In this document: piece after piece, positions 52,920-62,482 of the stretch
Position numbering within the stretch: the first letter of the stretch is position 1
Layout of the letters: each line of letters opens with the position of its first letter
Origin: an uncultured Lacinutrix sp.
GTDB taxonomy: Bacteria > Bacteroidota > Bacteroidia > Flavobacteriales > Flavobacteriaceae
Length of the DNA: 64,000 nt
Direction: 5' to 3'
Assembly: GCF_947500325.1 (NCBI RefSeq)
Contig: NZ_CANMRQ010000008.1
Coordinates: 124,001 to 188,000 of the forward strand
Program-made: the position numbers and the translations under genes
The notes under the pieces: generated by a model
Database searches by the model: none
The model's input: the letters and a program-made list of their open reading frames with translations, nothing else
Told to the model about the DNA's origin: nothing

Positions 52920-55841
52920 ATGAAAAAACTTTACTTTTTTTTATTTGCGCTGTGCACAATCTCTGTCAACGCACAAAACAAATTAAGCAAATTAAGCACT
53001 AATGAAACTTCAATAGTATTTACTTCCTTTCCTGTAATTAATTTAGACGACTATCAAGAAAATACTAATTCTGTTTATTCATATTATCAAGCGTATAAAA
53101 TGGTTTCCGAGAATGATTTACAAAATCGATTATCTACTTTGGAAACATTAGAATTGAAAGCTAAAAATGCTAAACAAAACAATATTGTAGCATTAAGTAT
53201 TTTAAACACAGATTTTGAAGTTATAAATCCTGAAGCTTTTAATAATAATAAAATAGCATTAGATGTAGAAGGCTTTTTAGTTGAAGCTGAAAATGCTGAT
53301 AATATTTATAACAAAAATACATTATCAATCGCTGCTCCACTACAATTCAGTCACAAAGGACTAAACGTTGTTTTTAATCTTTCTGAAAATGCTATTTTCA
53401 ATACTACAAATAAAAATATATCTTCGATAGCTATAGATTTTGGAAATAACGAAGGTTTTAAGACTATTACAAAAAACACCAATCTAAATATAAGTTATCA
53501 AGATAAAGGCTCTAAAACGATTACTACAATACTTAGTTTTTCAGATGGATCAACAACTACAAGTCAATCTACAATAGATATTAAATATTCTAATGAAGAT
53601 CTTCAAACATTATTTAACAGAGCACCTATACCTTTTACTTCTTCAAATACTACAGCCCCAAATTTAACACCATATGGAGAAGCTAACGAAATTGGAACCG
53701 GTGAATACGAAATCTTTTTAAGTCCTGACGGTGTTTTCGACAAGCCTATTATTTTAATTGATGGTTTTGATCCTGGTGATGGAAGAGATATTACTGGACT
53801 TTATGATTTACTAGCCTTTGATGATAACGGCACAAGTTCTAATCTTGCCGATTTAGTTAGAGCTGAAGGATTTGACGTTGTCATTCTAAATTTTCCAGTT
53901 TACACAAGAGCTTCGGACATGGTTGAAGTAGATGGTGGTGCAGATTTTATTGAACGAAATGCAATGTTACTTGTGGAGCTCATAAATATAATCAATGGCC
54001 CTGAGCTTGACGGTGGTAAGGTTGGTGATGAAGAGTTAGTTATTATTGGCCCAAGTATGGGAGGATTAATTTCACGTTACGCTTTAAATTTTATGGAAAA
54101 TCAAAGTATGGATCATGAAACACGTTTATGGCTATCTTTCGATTCTCCTCATTATGGTGCTAATGTGCCTATTGGATTTCAATACTTATTTAACAAAATA
54201 GCTTATGGATTACAATTAGGTGGTTTAGGTGGCGACCAGAGTGTTGTATCTCTTAGACCTTTAGTTGATGATTTTTTAAGATCTCCAGCTGCTAAGCAAA
54301 TGTTAGTAGATCATTTTGATGCGCATATTACCTCTGGAACCGATTTTGACACTAGTTTAATGCTACCTCAAAAACATCCTTGGAACCCTATTTTTTATGC
54401 TGGATTAAATGCTTTAACAACTTCAGGCTTTCCAGAAAACACAAGAAAAATTTCTATAGTAAACGGTAGCGGAATAGGTAATCCTTATCAAGATAAAAAT
54501 GGAATGAACATAGAACCAAATTTTCTTGCTTTAGATGTTAGCAATTTAGCTATCGGATCTGGGTTAACTGCCTCAACAGCAGATTTCACCTCACGCTTTA
54601 CTCCTTTAGCTGGACAGCAAAACGCACCTTCAACATCTTCTATATTTATAGACACTCCCTTTCTTTGTTTCTGTGGTGATTTTAATGCAAGTGCAACGGT
54701 ACAAGCAGAAACTTTTTCTAATGGTGTAGATGCTGCTTCTGGAGGTTTATTTGATATAGGAGCTTTAACAGGTACATTAGGTACAGATCCTTTAGTCACT
54801 GGGTTTTTAGCAGGCTTACAAACTGACTTCTTTAATTTCATTCCTACTGTTAGCGCTATGGCATTAGAGAATGATGGAGATATTGATTGGTTTCACATTC
54901 CTAATAATGTAACAACATCATCATTTACAGTAAATAACATTACACCATTTGATGCTTGGTATATGCCAGATAATAATGAAGGCCATGTTACATTAACTGA
55001 TGCTAATGTCAATTTCGCATTAGATGAAATTATTATTCGCTCTAACCTTGCAGCTAAAGCCTATTTACAAGGCCCACTTCTAGGTAGTACTGATAACATG
55101 ATGCGTGACGATTTAAGAGTAGACAATTATATACCAACAACAAGTCCTTATAGCGATAATTTAATTACAAATACAACCGTTTTTAATACTACTGGAAATG
55201 ATGCTATTGTAGACTGGGTTTTTGTTGAACTTCGAGATGCCGTTACCAATACCAATGTAATAGCAAGTCAGTCTGCTTTACTACAACGTGATGGAGATAT
55301 TGTAGATATTGATGGTACATCAACATTACCTTTTAATAATATCCCTGGAAACAATTATTATGTAGCCGTTAAACACAGAAGCCATTTAGGGATTATGACT
55401 AATACACCTATATCTTTATCTAGACTACCTACTACTGTAGATTTTACAGATGCTAATAATCAAATTACTTTTGGTACAGATGCACAAACAACTTTTGGAG
55501 TTCCAACTAATACAGTCGCCATGTGGAGTGGAGACTCTAATGGTGATGGCCGTATAAATTATTCAGGTGCGCTGTCTGATGTGCCTTTAATAAGAAGTCA
55601 AGTTTTTAACGATCCGAACAATTCTGTATTTGGAGGCCCACCAGCAGCTAGCTTCCCTTCTTTAGGTTACTTTAACACAGATATAAACCTTGATGGATCG
55701 TCTGTATATTCTGGAACCGCAAGTGATGTTTTACATATTAGAAATGGAATTTTTAATAATCCTTCAAATTCAGTTTTTGGAGGACCACCAACTTCTACAT
55801 TTCTATTTGTACAACAATTGCCCGAAGGCGCAAACAATTAA
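52920..55841 (+). CDS. Giant secreted alpha/beta-hydrolase (lipase/esterase-like) with dockerin-like C-terminal module
   Basis: The 973-residue protein starts at MKKLYFFLFALCTISVNAQ, a clean signal peptide. Residues about 275-600 form an alpha/beta-hydrolase domain: PIILIDGFDPGDGRD, then IIGPSMGGLISRYAL with nucleophile Ser379 in GPSMG (GxSxG), then LSFDSPHYGANVPIG. This resembles PGAP1-like/lipase enzymes; the acid and His are not assigned with confidence. The last 265 residues are the shared module (VDWVFVELRD, GDSNGDGRINYSG, QLPEGANN). It is unlinked to the other four module genes (12 kb away, opposite strand). Confidence 0.82.
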   Translation: MKKLYFFLFALCTISVNAQNKLSKLSTNETSIVFTSFPVINLDDYQENTNSVYSYYQAYKMVSENDLQNRLSTLETLELKAKNAKQNNIVALSILNTDFEVINPEAFNNNKIALDVEGFLVEAENADNIYNKNTLSIAAPLQFSHKGLNVVFNLSENAIFNTTNKNISSIAIDFGNNEGFKTITKNTNLNISYQDKGSKTITTILSFSDGSTTTSQSTIDIKYSNEDLQTLFNRAPIPFTSSNTTAPNLTPYGEANEIGTGEYEIFLSPDGVFDKPIILIDGFDPGDGRDITGLYDLLAFDDNGTSSNLADLVRAEGFDVVILNFPVYTRASDMVEVDGGADFIERNAMLLVELINIINGPELDGGKVGDEELVIIGPSMGGLISRYALNFMENQSMDHETRLWLSFDSPHYGANVPIGFQYLFNKIAYGLQLGGLGGDQSVVSLRPLVDDFLRSPAAKQMLVDHFDAHITSGTDFDTSLMLPQKHPWNPIFYAGLNALTTSGFPENTRKISIVNGSGIGNPYQDKNGMNIEPNFLALDVSNLAIGSGLTASTADFTSRFTPLAGQQNAPSTSSIFIDTPFLCFCGDFNASATVQAETFSNGVDAASGGLFDIGALTGTLGTDPLVTGFLAGLQTDFFNFIPTVSAMALENDGDIDWFHIPNNVTTSSFTVNNITPFDAWYMPDNNEGHVTLTDANVNFALDEIIIRSNLAAKAYLQGPLLGSTDNMMRDDLRVDNYIPTTSPYSDNLITNTTVFNTTGNDAIVDWVFVELRDAVTNTNVIASQSALLQRDGDIVDIDGTSTLPFNNIPGNNYYVAVKHRSHLGIMTNTPISLSRLPTTVDFTDANNQITFGTDAQTTFGVPTNTVAMWSGDSNGDGRINYSGALSDVPLIRSQVFNDPNNSVFGGPPAASFPSLGYFNTDINLDGSSVYSGTASDVLHIRNGIFNNPSNSVFGGPPTSTFLFVQQLPEGANN
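55044..55841 (+). repeat. Shared C-terminal module, copy E
   Basis: The most diverged copy in DNA, but the two EF-like motifs (DSNGDGRINYSG and DINLDGSSVYSG) are again 49 residues apart, each followed by NSVFGGPP, and the end is QLPEGANN. Confidence 0.9.
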
Positions 55842-55842
55842 A

Positions 55843-55875
55843 TAAAAAAAAGCAGCCAATGGCTGCTTTTTTTTT
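55843..55875. terminator. Bidirectional intrinsic terminator
   Basis: A8, GCAGCC, AAT loop, GGCTGC, T9. Between the hydrolase gene and the convergent rsmG. Confidence 0.92.
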
Positions 55876-56503
55876 ATTTCTTATACTTTAAAGGTAAATG
55901 TACTATCTTTTTTGTTTCATAAAAACTTTCGGTATAAAAATCACTCAAATTATAAAGTGATGCCGTCTTATAATCTTGAAGTTCTTCACTTAAATCACCT
56001 CCTTTTAAATATAAAATTCCATTTTTAAGCTCATGATTTTGTGTTTTAGCAATCTTACCTTTTACCCAATGTACAAAAGTTGGCATAGCAGCTACTGCTC
56101 TACTTACTATAAAATCATAAGTCTCATTTATTTCTTCAACACGAGTATGCGTAGTTTTTACATTTTGTAATCCTAGCCCATTTACAACTTCATTTACAAC
56201 TTTTAACTTTTTTGCTATACTATCTACTAAATGGAAATTACATTCTGGAAACAAAATTGCTAAAGGAACACCTGGAAATCCGCCACCAGTTCCTACATCC
56301 ATAATTTCAGAACCCTCTTTAAACTGTATTACTTTTGCAATAGCCAATGAATGTAACACATGTCTTAGGTATAATTCATCGATATCTTTACGAGAAACCA
56401 CATTTATTTTAAGGTTCCAATCTTGATACAAAGCAGATAGTTTAGAAAATTTATCTATTTGATCTTCAGTAAGGTTTGGAAAATATTTTAAAAGTAGCTC
56501 CAT
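55874..56503 (-). CDS. rsmG: 16S rRNA (guanine527-N7)-methyltransferase
   Basis: The 209-residue enzyme methylates N7 of G527 in 16S rRNA (the GidB family). Motifs: NLKINVVSRKDIDELYLRHVLHS, MDVGTGGGFPGVPLAI (SAM-binding motif I), HLVDSIAKKLKVVNEV, and DFIVSRAVAAM. Length is normal. The gene is monocistronic, with a -7 element at 56518-56525 on the minus strand (TATTTTTG). Confidence 0.97.
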   Translation of the reverse strand: MELLLKYFPNLTEDQIDKFSKLSALYQDWNLKINVVSRKDIDELYLRHVLHSLAIAKVIQFKEGSEIMDVGTGGGFPGVPLAILFPECNFHLVDSIAKKLKVVNEVVNGLGLQNVKTTHTRVEEINETYDFIVSRAVAAMPTFVHWVKGKIAKTQNHELKNGILYLKGGDLSEELQDYKTASLYNLSDFYTESFYETKKIVHLPLKYKK

Positions 56504-56517
56504 AATTTAATTTTTTG

Positions 56518-56525
56518 CAAAAATA
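56518..56525 (-). promoter_or_regulatory. Candidate -7 element for rsmG
   Basis: Minus-strand TATTTTTG, an exact match, 15 bp before the start codon at 56503. A TTG lies 24 bp further upstream (CAA at 56550). Confidence 0.5.
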
Positions 56526-56583
56526 GAAATTTTACAAGCATAATTTTATCAATTTCTTTATTAGTTCGAATGTTTTAATTAAT

Positions 56584-56591
56584 TATCTTTG
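56584..56591 (+). promoter_or_regulatory. Candidate -7 element for the desaturase gene
   Basis: TATCTTTG, an exact TAnnTTTG match, 51 bp before the ATG at 56643. It supports the later ATG over the GTG at 56616. Confidence 0.5.
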
Positions 56592-56642
56592 GCGGAAATA
56601 TGATTAGCACATTTTGTGCGTTATCATATAAAAATTAAAAAG

Positions 56643-57743
56643 ATGACAAAGCAAACCCTATCTTTCTCAAGAACAGATTCTGCAAAGTTTTTTAGAACAC
56701 TAAACAAACGAGTTAATTCTTATTTTAAGGATAACAACATTAAACGAACAGGTAATTGGAAATTATGGCTAAAAACCGTAATAATGTTTACTCTATTTTT
56801 AGCACCATACTTCTTAATATTAACATTAGACATTCCTGGTTGGGCTCAATTACTATTAACGATAGTAATGGGAATTGGTATGGCCGGTGTAGGAATGAAT
56901 GTAATGCATGATGGTAATCACGGTTCATTCTCTAACAAAGAATGGATTAATCGTTTAATGGGTAGTAGTATATATATTTTAGCAGGAAACGTATACAATT
57001 GGAAAGTACAACACAATGTATTACACCATACATACACAAATATTCATGGTCACGATGAAGATTTAGAAGCTGGACGTATTCTACGTTTCTCTAAACATAC
57101 AGAATGGCGTAAACACCATAAATTTCAACATTACTATTCTATATTATTATATGGTTTGTTAACAATTAATTGGGCAATTACTACAGATTGGCAACAAATG
57201 AAACGCTACATGAAACGTAAATTATCTTATGGCGAGTTTCCAAATCCAGTTGCTAACTGGAGTAAATTAGTGATTTCTAAAGTTATCTATATTGCAATGT
57301 GGATTGTTTTACCTATGCTAATATTAGATGCCGCTTGGTGGAAAATTTTATTAGGTTTCTTTATAATGCATTATACAGCTGGATTAATTTTAAGTGTTGT
57401 TTTTCAATTAGCGCATGTTATTGAAGATGCTGAAATGCCTTTACCAGAACAAAACGGTACAATGAAAAATACTTGGGCTATTCACCAGCTAAAAACAACA
57501 GTTAATTTCGGGCCAAAAAGTAAAATTGCTAATTGGTTTACTGGTGGCTTAAATCACCAAGTAGAGCATCATATTTTTCCACATATTAGCCATATACATT
57601 ATGGAAAAATTGCTGAGATTGTTAAAGCTACTGCAGAAGAATTTAACTTACCATACAACGAATATAAAACTACACGTAAAGCCATTGCTGCCCATTTTAG
57701 ATACTTACGAGAAATGGGAATGAAACCAACTTTACAAGCTTAA
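56643..57743 (+). CDS. Membrane fatty acid desaturase (acyl-CoA/lipid type)
   Basis: The 366-residue enzyme starts at MTKQTLSFSRTDSAKF. Three His boxes of the di-iron site are visible: HDGNH (89-93), HNVLHH (124-129) and HQVEHH (305-310). The GNH-G-FSN and QVEHHIFPHISH sequences are typical of front-end/linoleoyl-type desaturases of Bacteroidota. Four hydrophobic membrane stretches surround them. It introduces a double bond into membrane lipid acyl chains; regioselectivity cannot be read. The aminotransferase gene follows after 16 bp. Confidence 0.92.
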   Translation: MTKQTLSFSRTDSAKFFRTLNKRVNSYFKDNNIKRTGNWKLWLKTVIMFTLFLAPYFLILTLDIPGWAQLLLTIVMGIGMAGVGMNVMHDGNHGSFSNKEWINRLMGSSIYILAGNVYNWKVQHNVLHHTYTNIHGHDEDLEAGRILRFSKHTEWRKHHKFQHYYSILLYGLLTINWAITTDWQQMKRYMKRKLSYGEFPNPVANWSKLVISKVIYIAMWIVLPMLILDAAWWKILLGFFIMHYTAGLILSVVFQLAHVIEDAEMPLPEQNGTMKNTWAIHQLKTTVNFGPKSKIANWFTGGLNHQVEHHIFPHISHIHYGKIAEIVKATAEEFNLPYNEYKTTRKAIAAHFRYLREMGMKPTLQA

Positions 57744-57759
57744 TAAACCGCATTATTTA

Positions 57760-58950
57760 ATGAGCCAACAACTTTCTGACCGTATAATAAACATGTCAAC
57801 ATCTGCCACTTTAGCCATGGCAGCAAAAGCAAGAGAATTAAGAGGTCAAGGCAAAGACATTATTGGTCTTAGTCTTGGTGAACCAGATTTTAATACGCCA
57901 AACTTTATAAAAGATGCTGCTATACAAGCAGTAAATGATGATTATAATTCTTACACACCAGTAGATGGTTATGTAGAATTAAAAGAAGCTGTGATCACGA
58001 AGTTTAAACGTGATAATAATTTACAATATACGCTTCCACAAATTGTAGTATCTACTGGAGCAAAACAGTCATTGTATAATGTTGCGCAAGTAATGCTTAA
58101 TAAAGGAGACGAAGTTATTTTACCTTGTCCTTACTGGGTAAGCTATAGTGATATTGTAAAAGTAGCAGAAGGTGTACCTGTAGAAGTAAAAACATCTATT
58201 GATACAGATTTTAAAATGACTGCACCTCAATTAGAGGCTGCAATCACACCAAATACAAAAATGCTATGGTTTAGTTCTCCTTGTAATCCAAGTGGTTCTT
58301 TATATAGTAAAACAGAATTAGAAGCTTTAGCTGAAGTTTTAAAGAAACATCCTAATATATATGTTGTATCTGATGAAATATATGAACATATAAATTACAC
58401 AGGAAAACCACATGCTAGTATGGCAAGTGTTGATGGTATGTTTGATCGTACTATAACTATAAATGGTGTTTCAAAAGCATTTGCAATGACTGGCTGGAGA
58501 GTTGGATTTATTGGTGCACCAGATTGGATTGCACGTGCCTGTAACAAAATGCAAGGTCAAGTAACCAGTGGTACTAATTGTATTGCGCAACGCGCAGTAA
58601 TTACAGCTTTAAATGCTGACCCAAGTGTTGTTAGTTACATGATTGACGAATTCAAAACGCGTCGTGATATGGTTTTAAATCTTCTTGGTGATATTGACGG
58701 TTTTAAAACCAATACACCTGAAGGTGCCTTTTATGTTTTTCCAGATGTTTCTGCTTTCTTTGGAAAGACTTTACGAGGAAAAACAATAAACAATGCCACA
58801 GATTTTTCTTTATATTTATTAGAAGAAGCTTTAGTAGCTACAGTAACAGGTGATGCTTTTGGAAATCCAGATTGTATTCGCATTTCTTATGCTGCGTCTC
58901 AAGAACAAATTATAGAAGCTATAAAACGTATAAAAGAAGCTTTAGTTTAA
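57760..58950 (+). CDS. Class I/II PLP-dependent aminotransferase (aspartate aminotransferase-like)
   Basis: The 396-residue enzyme has the fold-type I signatures: SLGEPDFNTPNFI, PCPYWVSYSDIVK, SSPCNPSG (Asn-Pro binding motif), VVSDEIYEHI, and the PLP Lys239 in GVSKAFAMTGWRVGF. An Arg for carboxylate binding is near the C-terminus (IRISYA). This subgroup (AspB/AspC type Ib) mostly transaminates aspartate or similar acids. It is 16 bp from the desaturase gene and is followed by a strong terminator. Confidence 0.93.
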   Translation: MSQQLSDRIINMSTSATLAMAAKARELRGQGKDIIGLSLGEPDFNTPNFIKDAAIQAVNDDYNSYTPVDGYVELKEAVITKFKRDNNLQYTLPQIVVSTGAKQSLYNVAQVMLNKGDEVILPCPYWVSYSDIVKVAEGVPVEVKTSIDTDFKMTAPQLEAAITPNTKMLWFSSPCNPSGSLYSKTELEALAEVLKKHPNIYVVSDEIYEHINYTGKPHASMASVDGMFDRTITINGVSKAFAMTGWRVGFIGAPDWIARACNKMQGQVTSGTNCIAQRAVITALNADPSVVSYMIDEFKTRRDMVLNLLGDIDGFKTNTPEGAFYVFPDVSAFFGKTLRGKTINNATDFSLYLLEEALVATVTGDAFGNPDCIRISYAASQEQIIEAIKRIKEALV

Positions 58951-58971
58951 AAACTAAAACTTCTTAAAATT

Positions 58972-59005
58972 AAAAAAGCCACTAATTAATTTAGTGGCTT
59001 TTTTT
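58972..59005. terminator. Intrinsic terminator after the aminotransferase
   Basis: A6, GCCACTAA, five-base loop, TTAGTGGC, T7, 22 bp past the stop. Confidence 0.92.
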
Positions 59006-59214
59006 ACCGTAAATAATTATTGTCATAGAGAGAGCCCATTAAATTAACCAAAAACATCATAATTCTCTCTTATTTTTCTACTATTATTTACTGCGGTATT
59101 TCTTATATCTCTATAGAAAACTTTATATAACTTGTCTTAAAATTTATATTTCGAGCAAGTACTTTATCCTACGTATAATGACTATTATTTATATTAGAAA
59201 ATACTAAAATAGCA

Positions 59215-59469
59215 TCACAAAAAATAAATAAAAATTGAAAGCAAAATAACAACGGTAACACCTAAAACTGTTAATCGTTTTATGCTTCTAATTTTGTTTT
59301 CTTGAATTATATTTCTACGAATCTCACTAAGCTTTTTAGGTGTAGTTTCTGGCAGATTATACTCTGTTTTTTCTGTATTAGCAGTTATAAAACCCAGCTT
59401 TTTATCTTTACGTTTTGACAACATACTCTTATTATTCCTAATAACAGTTATCATAGCTTGTGTTCCCAT
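59215..59469 (-). CDS. Small basic protein with C-terminal membrane helix
   Basis: The 84-residue protein is rich in Lys and Arg and ends with one hydrophobic helix (VLGVTVVILLSIFIYFL). It could begin at the fifth-codon-later MITVIRNNKS. The middle (TEYNLPETTPKKLSEIRRNI) is conserved-looking, resembling tiny flavobacterial membrane proteins of unknown function. It lies alone between two AT-rich gaps of more than 250 bp. Confidence 0.5.
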   Translation of the reverse strand: MGTQAMITVIRNNKSMLSKRKDKKLGFITANTEKTEYNLPETTPKKLSEIRRNIIQENKIRSIKRLTVLGVTVVILLSIFIYFL

Positions 59470-59731
59470 AATCCATAAGGTATTAATCTAAAGATCTTAA
59501 ATAGGTCTTTACTAGTTAAACAATAATTTAAATGAAATAGATACACCTTTAAGAACTTGCAAATTCTTACTATCTATTATGTTTTAAGAGAAGTATAAAA
59601 ACCCCTGCTTTAAAAGAAAAGTTACTTTATATATATGTATTCCTTTTAATTAAAATGTTACATTTTAATTAAAAAATATAAAGTCTATTTATATTAAAGT
59701 TTCGTATATATTTTTAAATTTATAAAAGGCT

Positions 59732-59739
59732 TAAATTTG
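59732..59739 (+). promoter_or_regulatory. Candidate -7 element of the LytTR regulator
   Basis: TAAATTTG, an exact TAnnTTTG match, 20 bp before the ATG at 59760. Confidence 0.5.
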
Positions 59740-59759
59740 TAACTCACCTAAATTAGCTT

Positions 59760-60473
59760 ATGAATATTTATGTTGTAGAAGATGAAATCATTCAGCTTGA
59801 TGATATTTTAATAACTATTAAAGAGCTAGCACATAGTTGCGTTGGTCATTCTGGAGACCCTTTTGAAGTTATTGAACAAGTAGATGCATTAAAACCTGAT
59901 GTTGTTTTAATGGATATACATTTAAATGGTAAAAAGCAAGGCATATCATTAGCCAAAAAAATTAAAAAACTTAGTAATACCCAAATAATATATACCTCAT
60001 CAGATATTACCACAGAAGTTATTTCTGAAGCAGCAGATTCAGATCCCATAACTTATTTAACAAAGCCCGTAAACAAAACGGATTTAATGGCCGCTTTAAT
60101 TCTTACAAAAAAGAAAATAGAAAAAACAAATACAATAAAAGAGACACTTCCAACGGAGATTTTTATTAAAAATAGAAGCAAGCTTATAAAAATACCTATT
60201 GAAAGTATTTTATTTGCTTATACAGACACAAAAAACTATTGCACAATTGTTACAGACGATGATAAAAAATTTACCGTTAGAAATTCTATAATTGGTCTAC
60301 AACAATTATTAGCTCACGAACGCTTTATACAAACACATCGCGCATACATTATTAATTGGAGAAAGGTAGATGTTTTTTACGAAGGCACGCAATCTATAGA
60401 AATTAAAGGCAACACAATACCTCTAGGGCGCAGTTTTAAAGAACATGTATATAAAAGACTAAAGGTTATATAG
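59760..60473 (+). CDS. LytTR-family response regulator
   Basis: The 237-residue protein has a receiver domain with Glu7/Asp8, phospho-acceptor Asp52 (VVLMDIHLNG) and KPVNK, and a LytTR DNA-binding domain with FAYTDTKNYCTI and RFIQTHRAYIINWRKVD. No histidine kinase gene is adjacent, so it is an orphan in this window. It may act on the lipoprotein and type A genes downstream, but that is only context. Confidence 0.92.
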   Translation: MNIYVVEDEIIQLDDILITIKELAHSCVGHSGDPFEVIEQVDALKPDVVLMDIHLNGKKQGISLAKKIKKLSNTQIIYTSSDITTEVISEAADSDPITYLTKPVNKTDLMAALILTKKKIEKTNTIKETLPTEIFIKNRSKLIKIPIESILFAYTDTKNYCTIVTDDDKKFTVRNSIIGLQQLLAHERFIQTHRAYIINWRKVDVFYEGTQSIEIKGNTIPLGRSFKEHVYKRLKVI

Positions 60474-60564
60474 TTGTTTTTAAATTAGTCCTCTAAAACC
60501 TGTTAATAGTCACTAAGAATCTGTTACTGGTATACAAACCAAAATTTTCATTGATTTTAGAATT

Positions 60565-60572
60565 TACATTTG
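60565..60572 (+). promoter_or_regulatory. Candidate -7 element of the lipoprotein gene
   Basis: TACATTTG, an exact TAnnTTTG match, 37 bp before the start codon at 60610. No well-spaced TTG is seen. Confidence 0.4.
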
Positions 60573-60609
60573 GATAAACAATTAATCCAAACTTTTAAAT
60601 TTTTTAATT

Positions 60610-61017
60610 ATGAAAACATCTAAAAAAATCACCCCTATTCTTTTAAAGTCCTTTTTAATTCTAAGCTTACTTTTAAGTTTAACATCATGTTCTAAAAATG
60701 ATGATAATGTACTTGAAGCTGTTACAAATAATCTTCCTAGTTCAGTACTTAGAACCTATACTGGCCCATTATCTTACACAGCAGACGGAGAAGAAGAAAT
60801 CATAAACAACCCAGCAACGGCAACAATTTCAGGTTCTAATGGTGTTTACTCTATTTCTTTTAGTAATGATATTCCTTCTTTAACTGGTCTTTCTTTTGAA
60901 CGCGTTGGACCTATTAATTTTCATTATGAAGAAGGAGATAATGAAATAGTAATCAATACGGTTTTGGTAATTGATTTTACTGTTAACGGAAACCTAATTG
61001 AGTTTTCTGGTATTTAA
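60610..61017 (+). CDS. Small lipoprotein of unknown function
   Basis: The 135-residue protein has a lipobox (SLTSC) followed by SKNDD, so surface export is possible. The mature part is beta-rich, with a repeated theme of TYTGPLSYTADGEEE and FTVNGNLIEFSGI, as in small lipocalin-like or adhesin-associated lipoproteins. I recognise no family. It lies between the orphan LytTR gene and a T9SS cargo gene, with 148 bp to the latter. Confidence 0.65.
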   Translation: MKTSKKITPILLKSFLILSLLLSLTSCSKNDDNVLEAVTNNLPSSVLRTYTGPLSYTADGEEEIINNPATATISGSNGVYSISFSNDIPSLTGLSFERVGPINFHYEEGDNEIVINTVLVIDFTVNGNLIEFSGI

Positions 61018-61165
61018 ACTTTTAGAAGTAATACTAACCAAACCTTTGTCTAAAACACTTTATTTCATACTACACATTTAAGAGAATTTTGGATTAATAC
61101 ACTCATAAGTAGTATTTAATCTAGAGTTATTCAAAGGTTTAAATTATTCAACAAAACTTATTATT

Positions 61166-62173
61166 ATGATAATAAAAAAAATACTTTTTATACTTTTTTG
61201 TGCTTTTACTACATTATCTATAGCACAATCTTATAACTTTAGTAAACTAACAGGGACATATACTAACCTAGCTAATTCTACTTCATTAAACAATAACGTG
61301 CCATGGGACGATCCCGAATTAACAATTCCTATTGGTTTCAATTTTCAATATTTTAATTCTACACTATCCGAGTTAACTCTTTTTAGTGATGGAGATGGTG
61401 CAGATTTATCTACTCAAACAACACCTACAGGCACATTACCAATTTTAATAGCTTATGGCGTAGACATTATTGATAGAGGTTATGATTTTAATAATCCAAA
61501 TGCAAACACTGGCTCTTTATCTAATATTTCATATAAATTAGAAGGAACCGTAGGTAGTCGTATTTTAAAGATCGAATGGAAAAACGTAGGTTTCTATGAA
61601 GATATTAATGACGATGGAATTTCAATAGACTATACAAATTTTCAATTATGGTTATTTGAAGGCATAAACACTATTGAAATTCATTTTGGCCCAAACTCAA
61701 TAACACAACCTAATTTAAATTTTGAAGGTGAAACTGGAGCTAGAATAGGCTTAGTAGAAAATTATAATTTTAACACAGAGACATTAATAGGAACTGCAAA
61801 AATGTTAAACGGGGATCCTAATGCTCCTTTTTTGGTGAATTCAAATGATGACACATTAGAATCTATATATTTAAATGGAGTTATACCTAACGGCACGATA
61901 TATAGATTTGAAAACCAAAATTTAAGTATTAATAATTTTGAATTAGATAAAACTACTTCATTATTTCCAAATCCATCAAAAGAGTATTTTAAATTAACAA
62001 CAAATTCTAATACTATAAATTCTATCTCTATAATAAACACTAGTGGCCTTATTATAAAAACAATTCATAATCCTAAAAGTAAAATTGATGTTTCTTATTT
62101 AAGTTCCGGAATATACTTTATAAAAATTAACACGAAACTTGGTAGTGTTTCAAAAAAACTAATAAAACTATAA
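61166..62173 (+). CDS. T9SS type A sorted secreted protein
   Basis: The 335-residue protein has a signal peptide ending LSIAQ. The body reads like the beta-sandwich domains of Bacteroidota surface proteins (IPIGFNFQYFNSTLSELTLF, ILKIEWKNVGFY, NTIEIHFGPNSI). The last 75 residues are the type A sorting domain (SLFPNPSKEYFKL, then SGIYFIKINTKLG and KKLIKL). It should be exported by the T9SS and attached to the cell surface. No enzymatic motif is visible. Confidence 0.85.
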   Translation: MIIKKILFILFCAFTTLSIAQSYNFSKLTGTYTNLANSTSLNNNVPWDDPELTIPIGFNFQYFNSTLSELTLFSDGDGADLSTQTTPTGTLPILIAYGVDIIDRGYDFNNPNANTGSLSNISYKLEGTVGSRILKIEWKNVGFYEDINDDGISIDYTNFQLWLFEGINTIEIHFGPNSITQPNLNFEGETGARIGLVENYNFNTETLIGTAKMLNGDPNAPFLVNSNDDTLESIYLNGVIPNGTIYRFENQNLSINNFELDKTTSLFPNPSKEYFKLTTNSNTINSISIINTSGLIIKTIHNPKSKIDVSYLSSGIYFIKINTKLGSVSKKLIKL

Positions 62174-62175
62174 TT

Positions 62176-62204
62176 AAAAAGCCTCTAAATATTTAGAGGC
62201 TTTT
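62176..62204. terminator. Intrinsic terminator after the type A gene
   Basis: AAAAA, the perfect palindrome GCCTCTAAAT/ATTTAGAGGC, then TTTTA, right after the stop at 62173. Confidence 0.85.
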
Positions 62205-62239
62205 ATTATATATAATTTATTCTTGAAAAAATATTCTTT

Positions 62240-62482
62240 TTAGAATAGAGCAATCATAATTGCAAATAAAAATACTGATACTTTTAAAGTTGTTTCTATT
62301 GAACAATAATTACTAAGGCGATTACTTTTTAAACGTCTTCTAATATTAAAAACCGAAGGTTTTTTTCTATTTTTAAAGCTACACTTAACTACTTCTTTAT
62401 AGTTAGAGTTTAATAATCCTGAATACGAATTGTGATCAATGGAAAATGGTTCTGGGTCTGGAGTTGTAATAGTTGATTTCAT
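62240..62482 (-). CDS. Small protein with C-terminal membrane helix
   Basis: The 80-residue protein is started at MKSTITTPDPEP; longer in-frame starts add Cys-rich, AT-rich sequence with no coding look. The middle is basic (KNRKKPSVFNIRRRLKSNR) and the C-terminus is a single hydrophobic segment (VSVFLFAIMIALF). Unknown function; it could also be spurious. Confidence 0.4.
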   Translation of the reverse strand: MKSTITTPDPEPFSIDHNSYSGLLNSNYKEVVKCSFKNRKKPSVFNIRRRLKSNRLSNYCSIETTLKVSVFLFAIMIALF

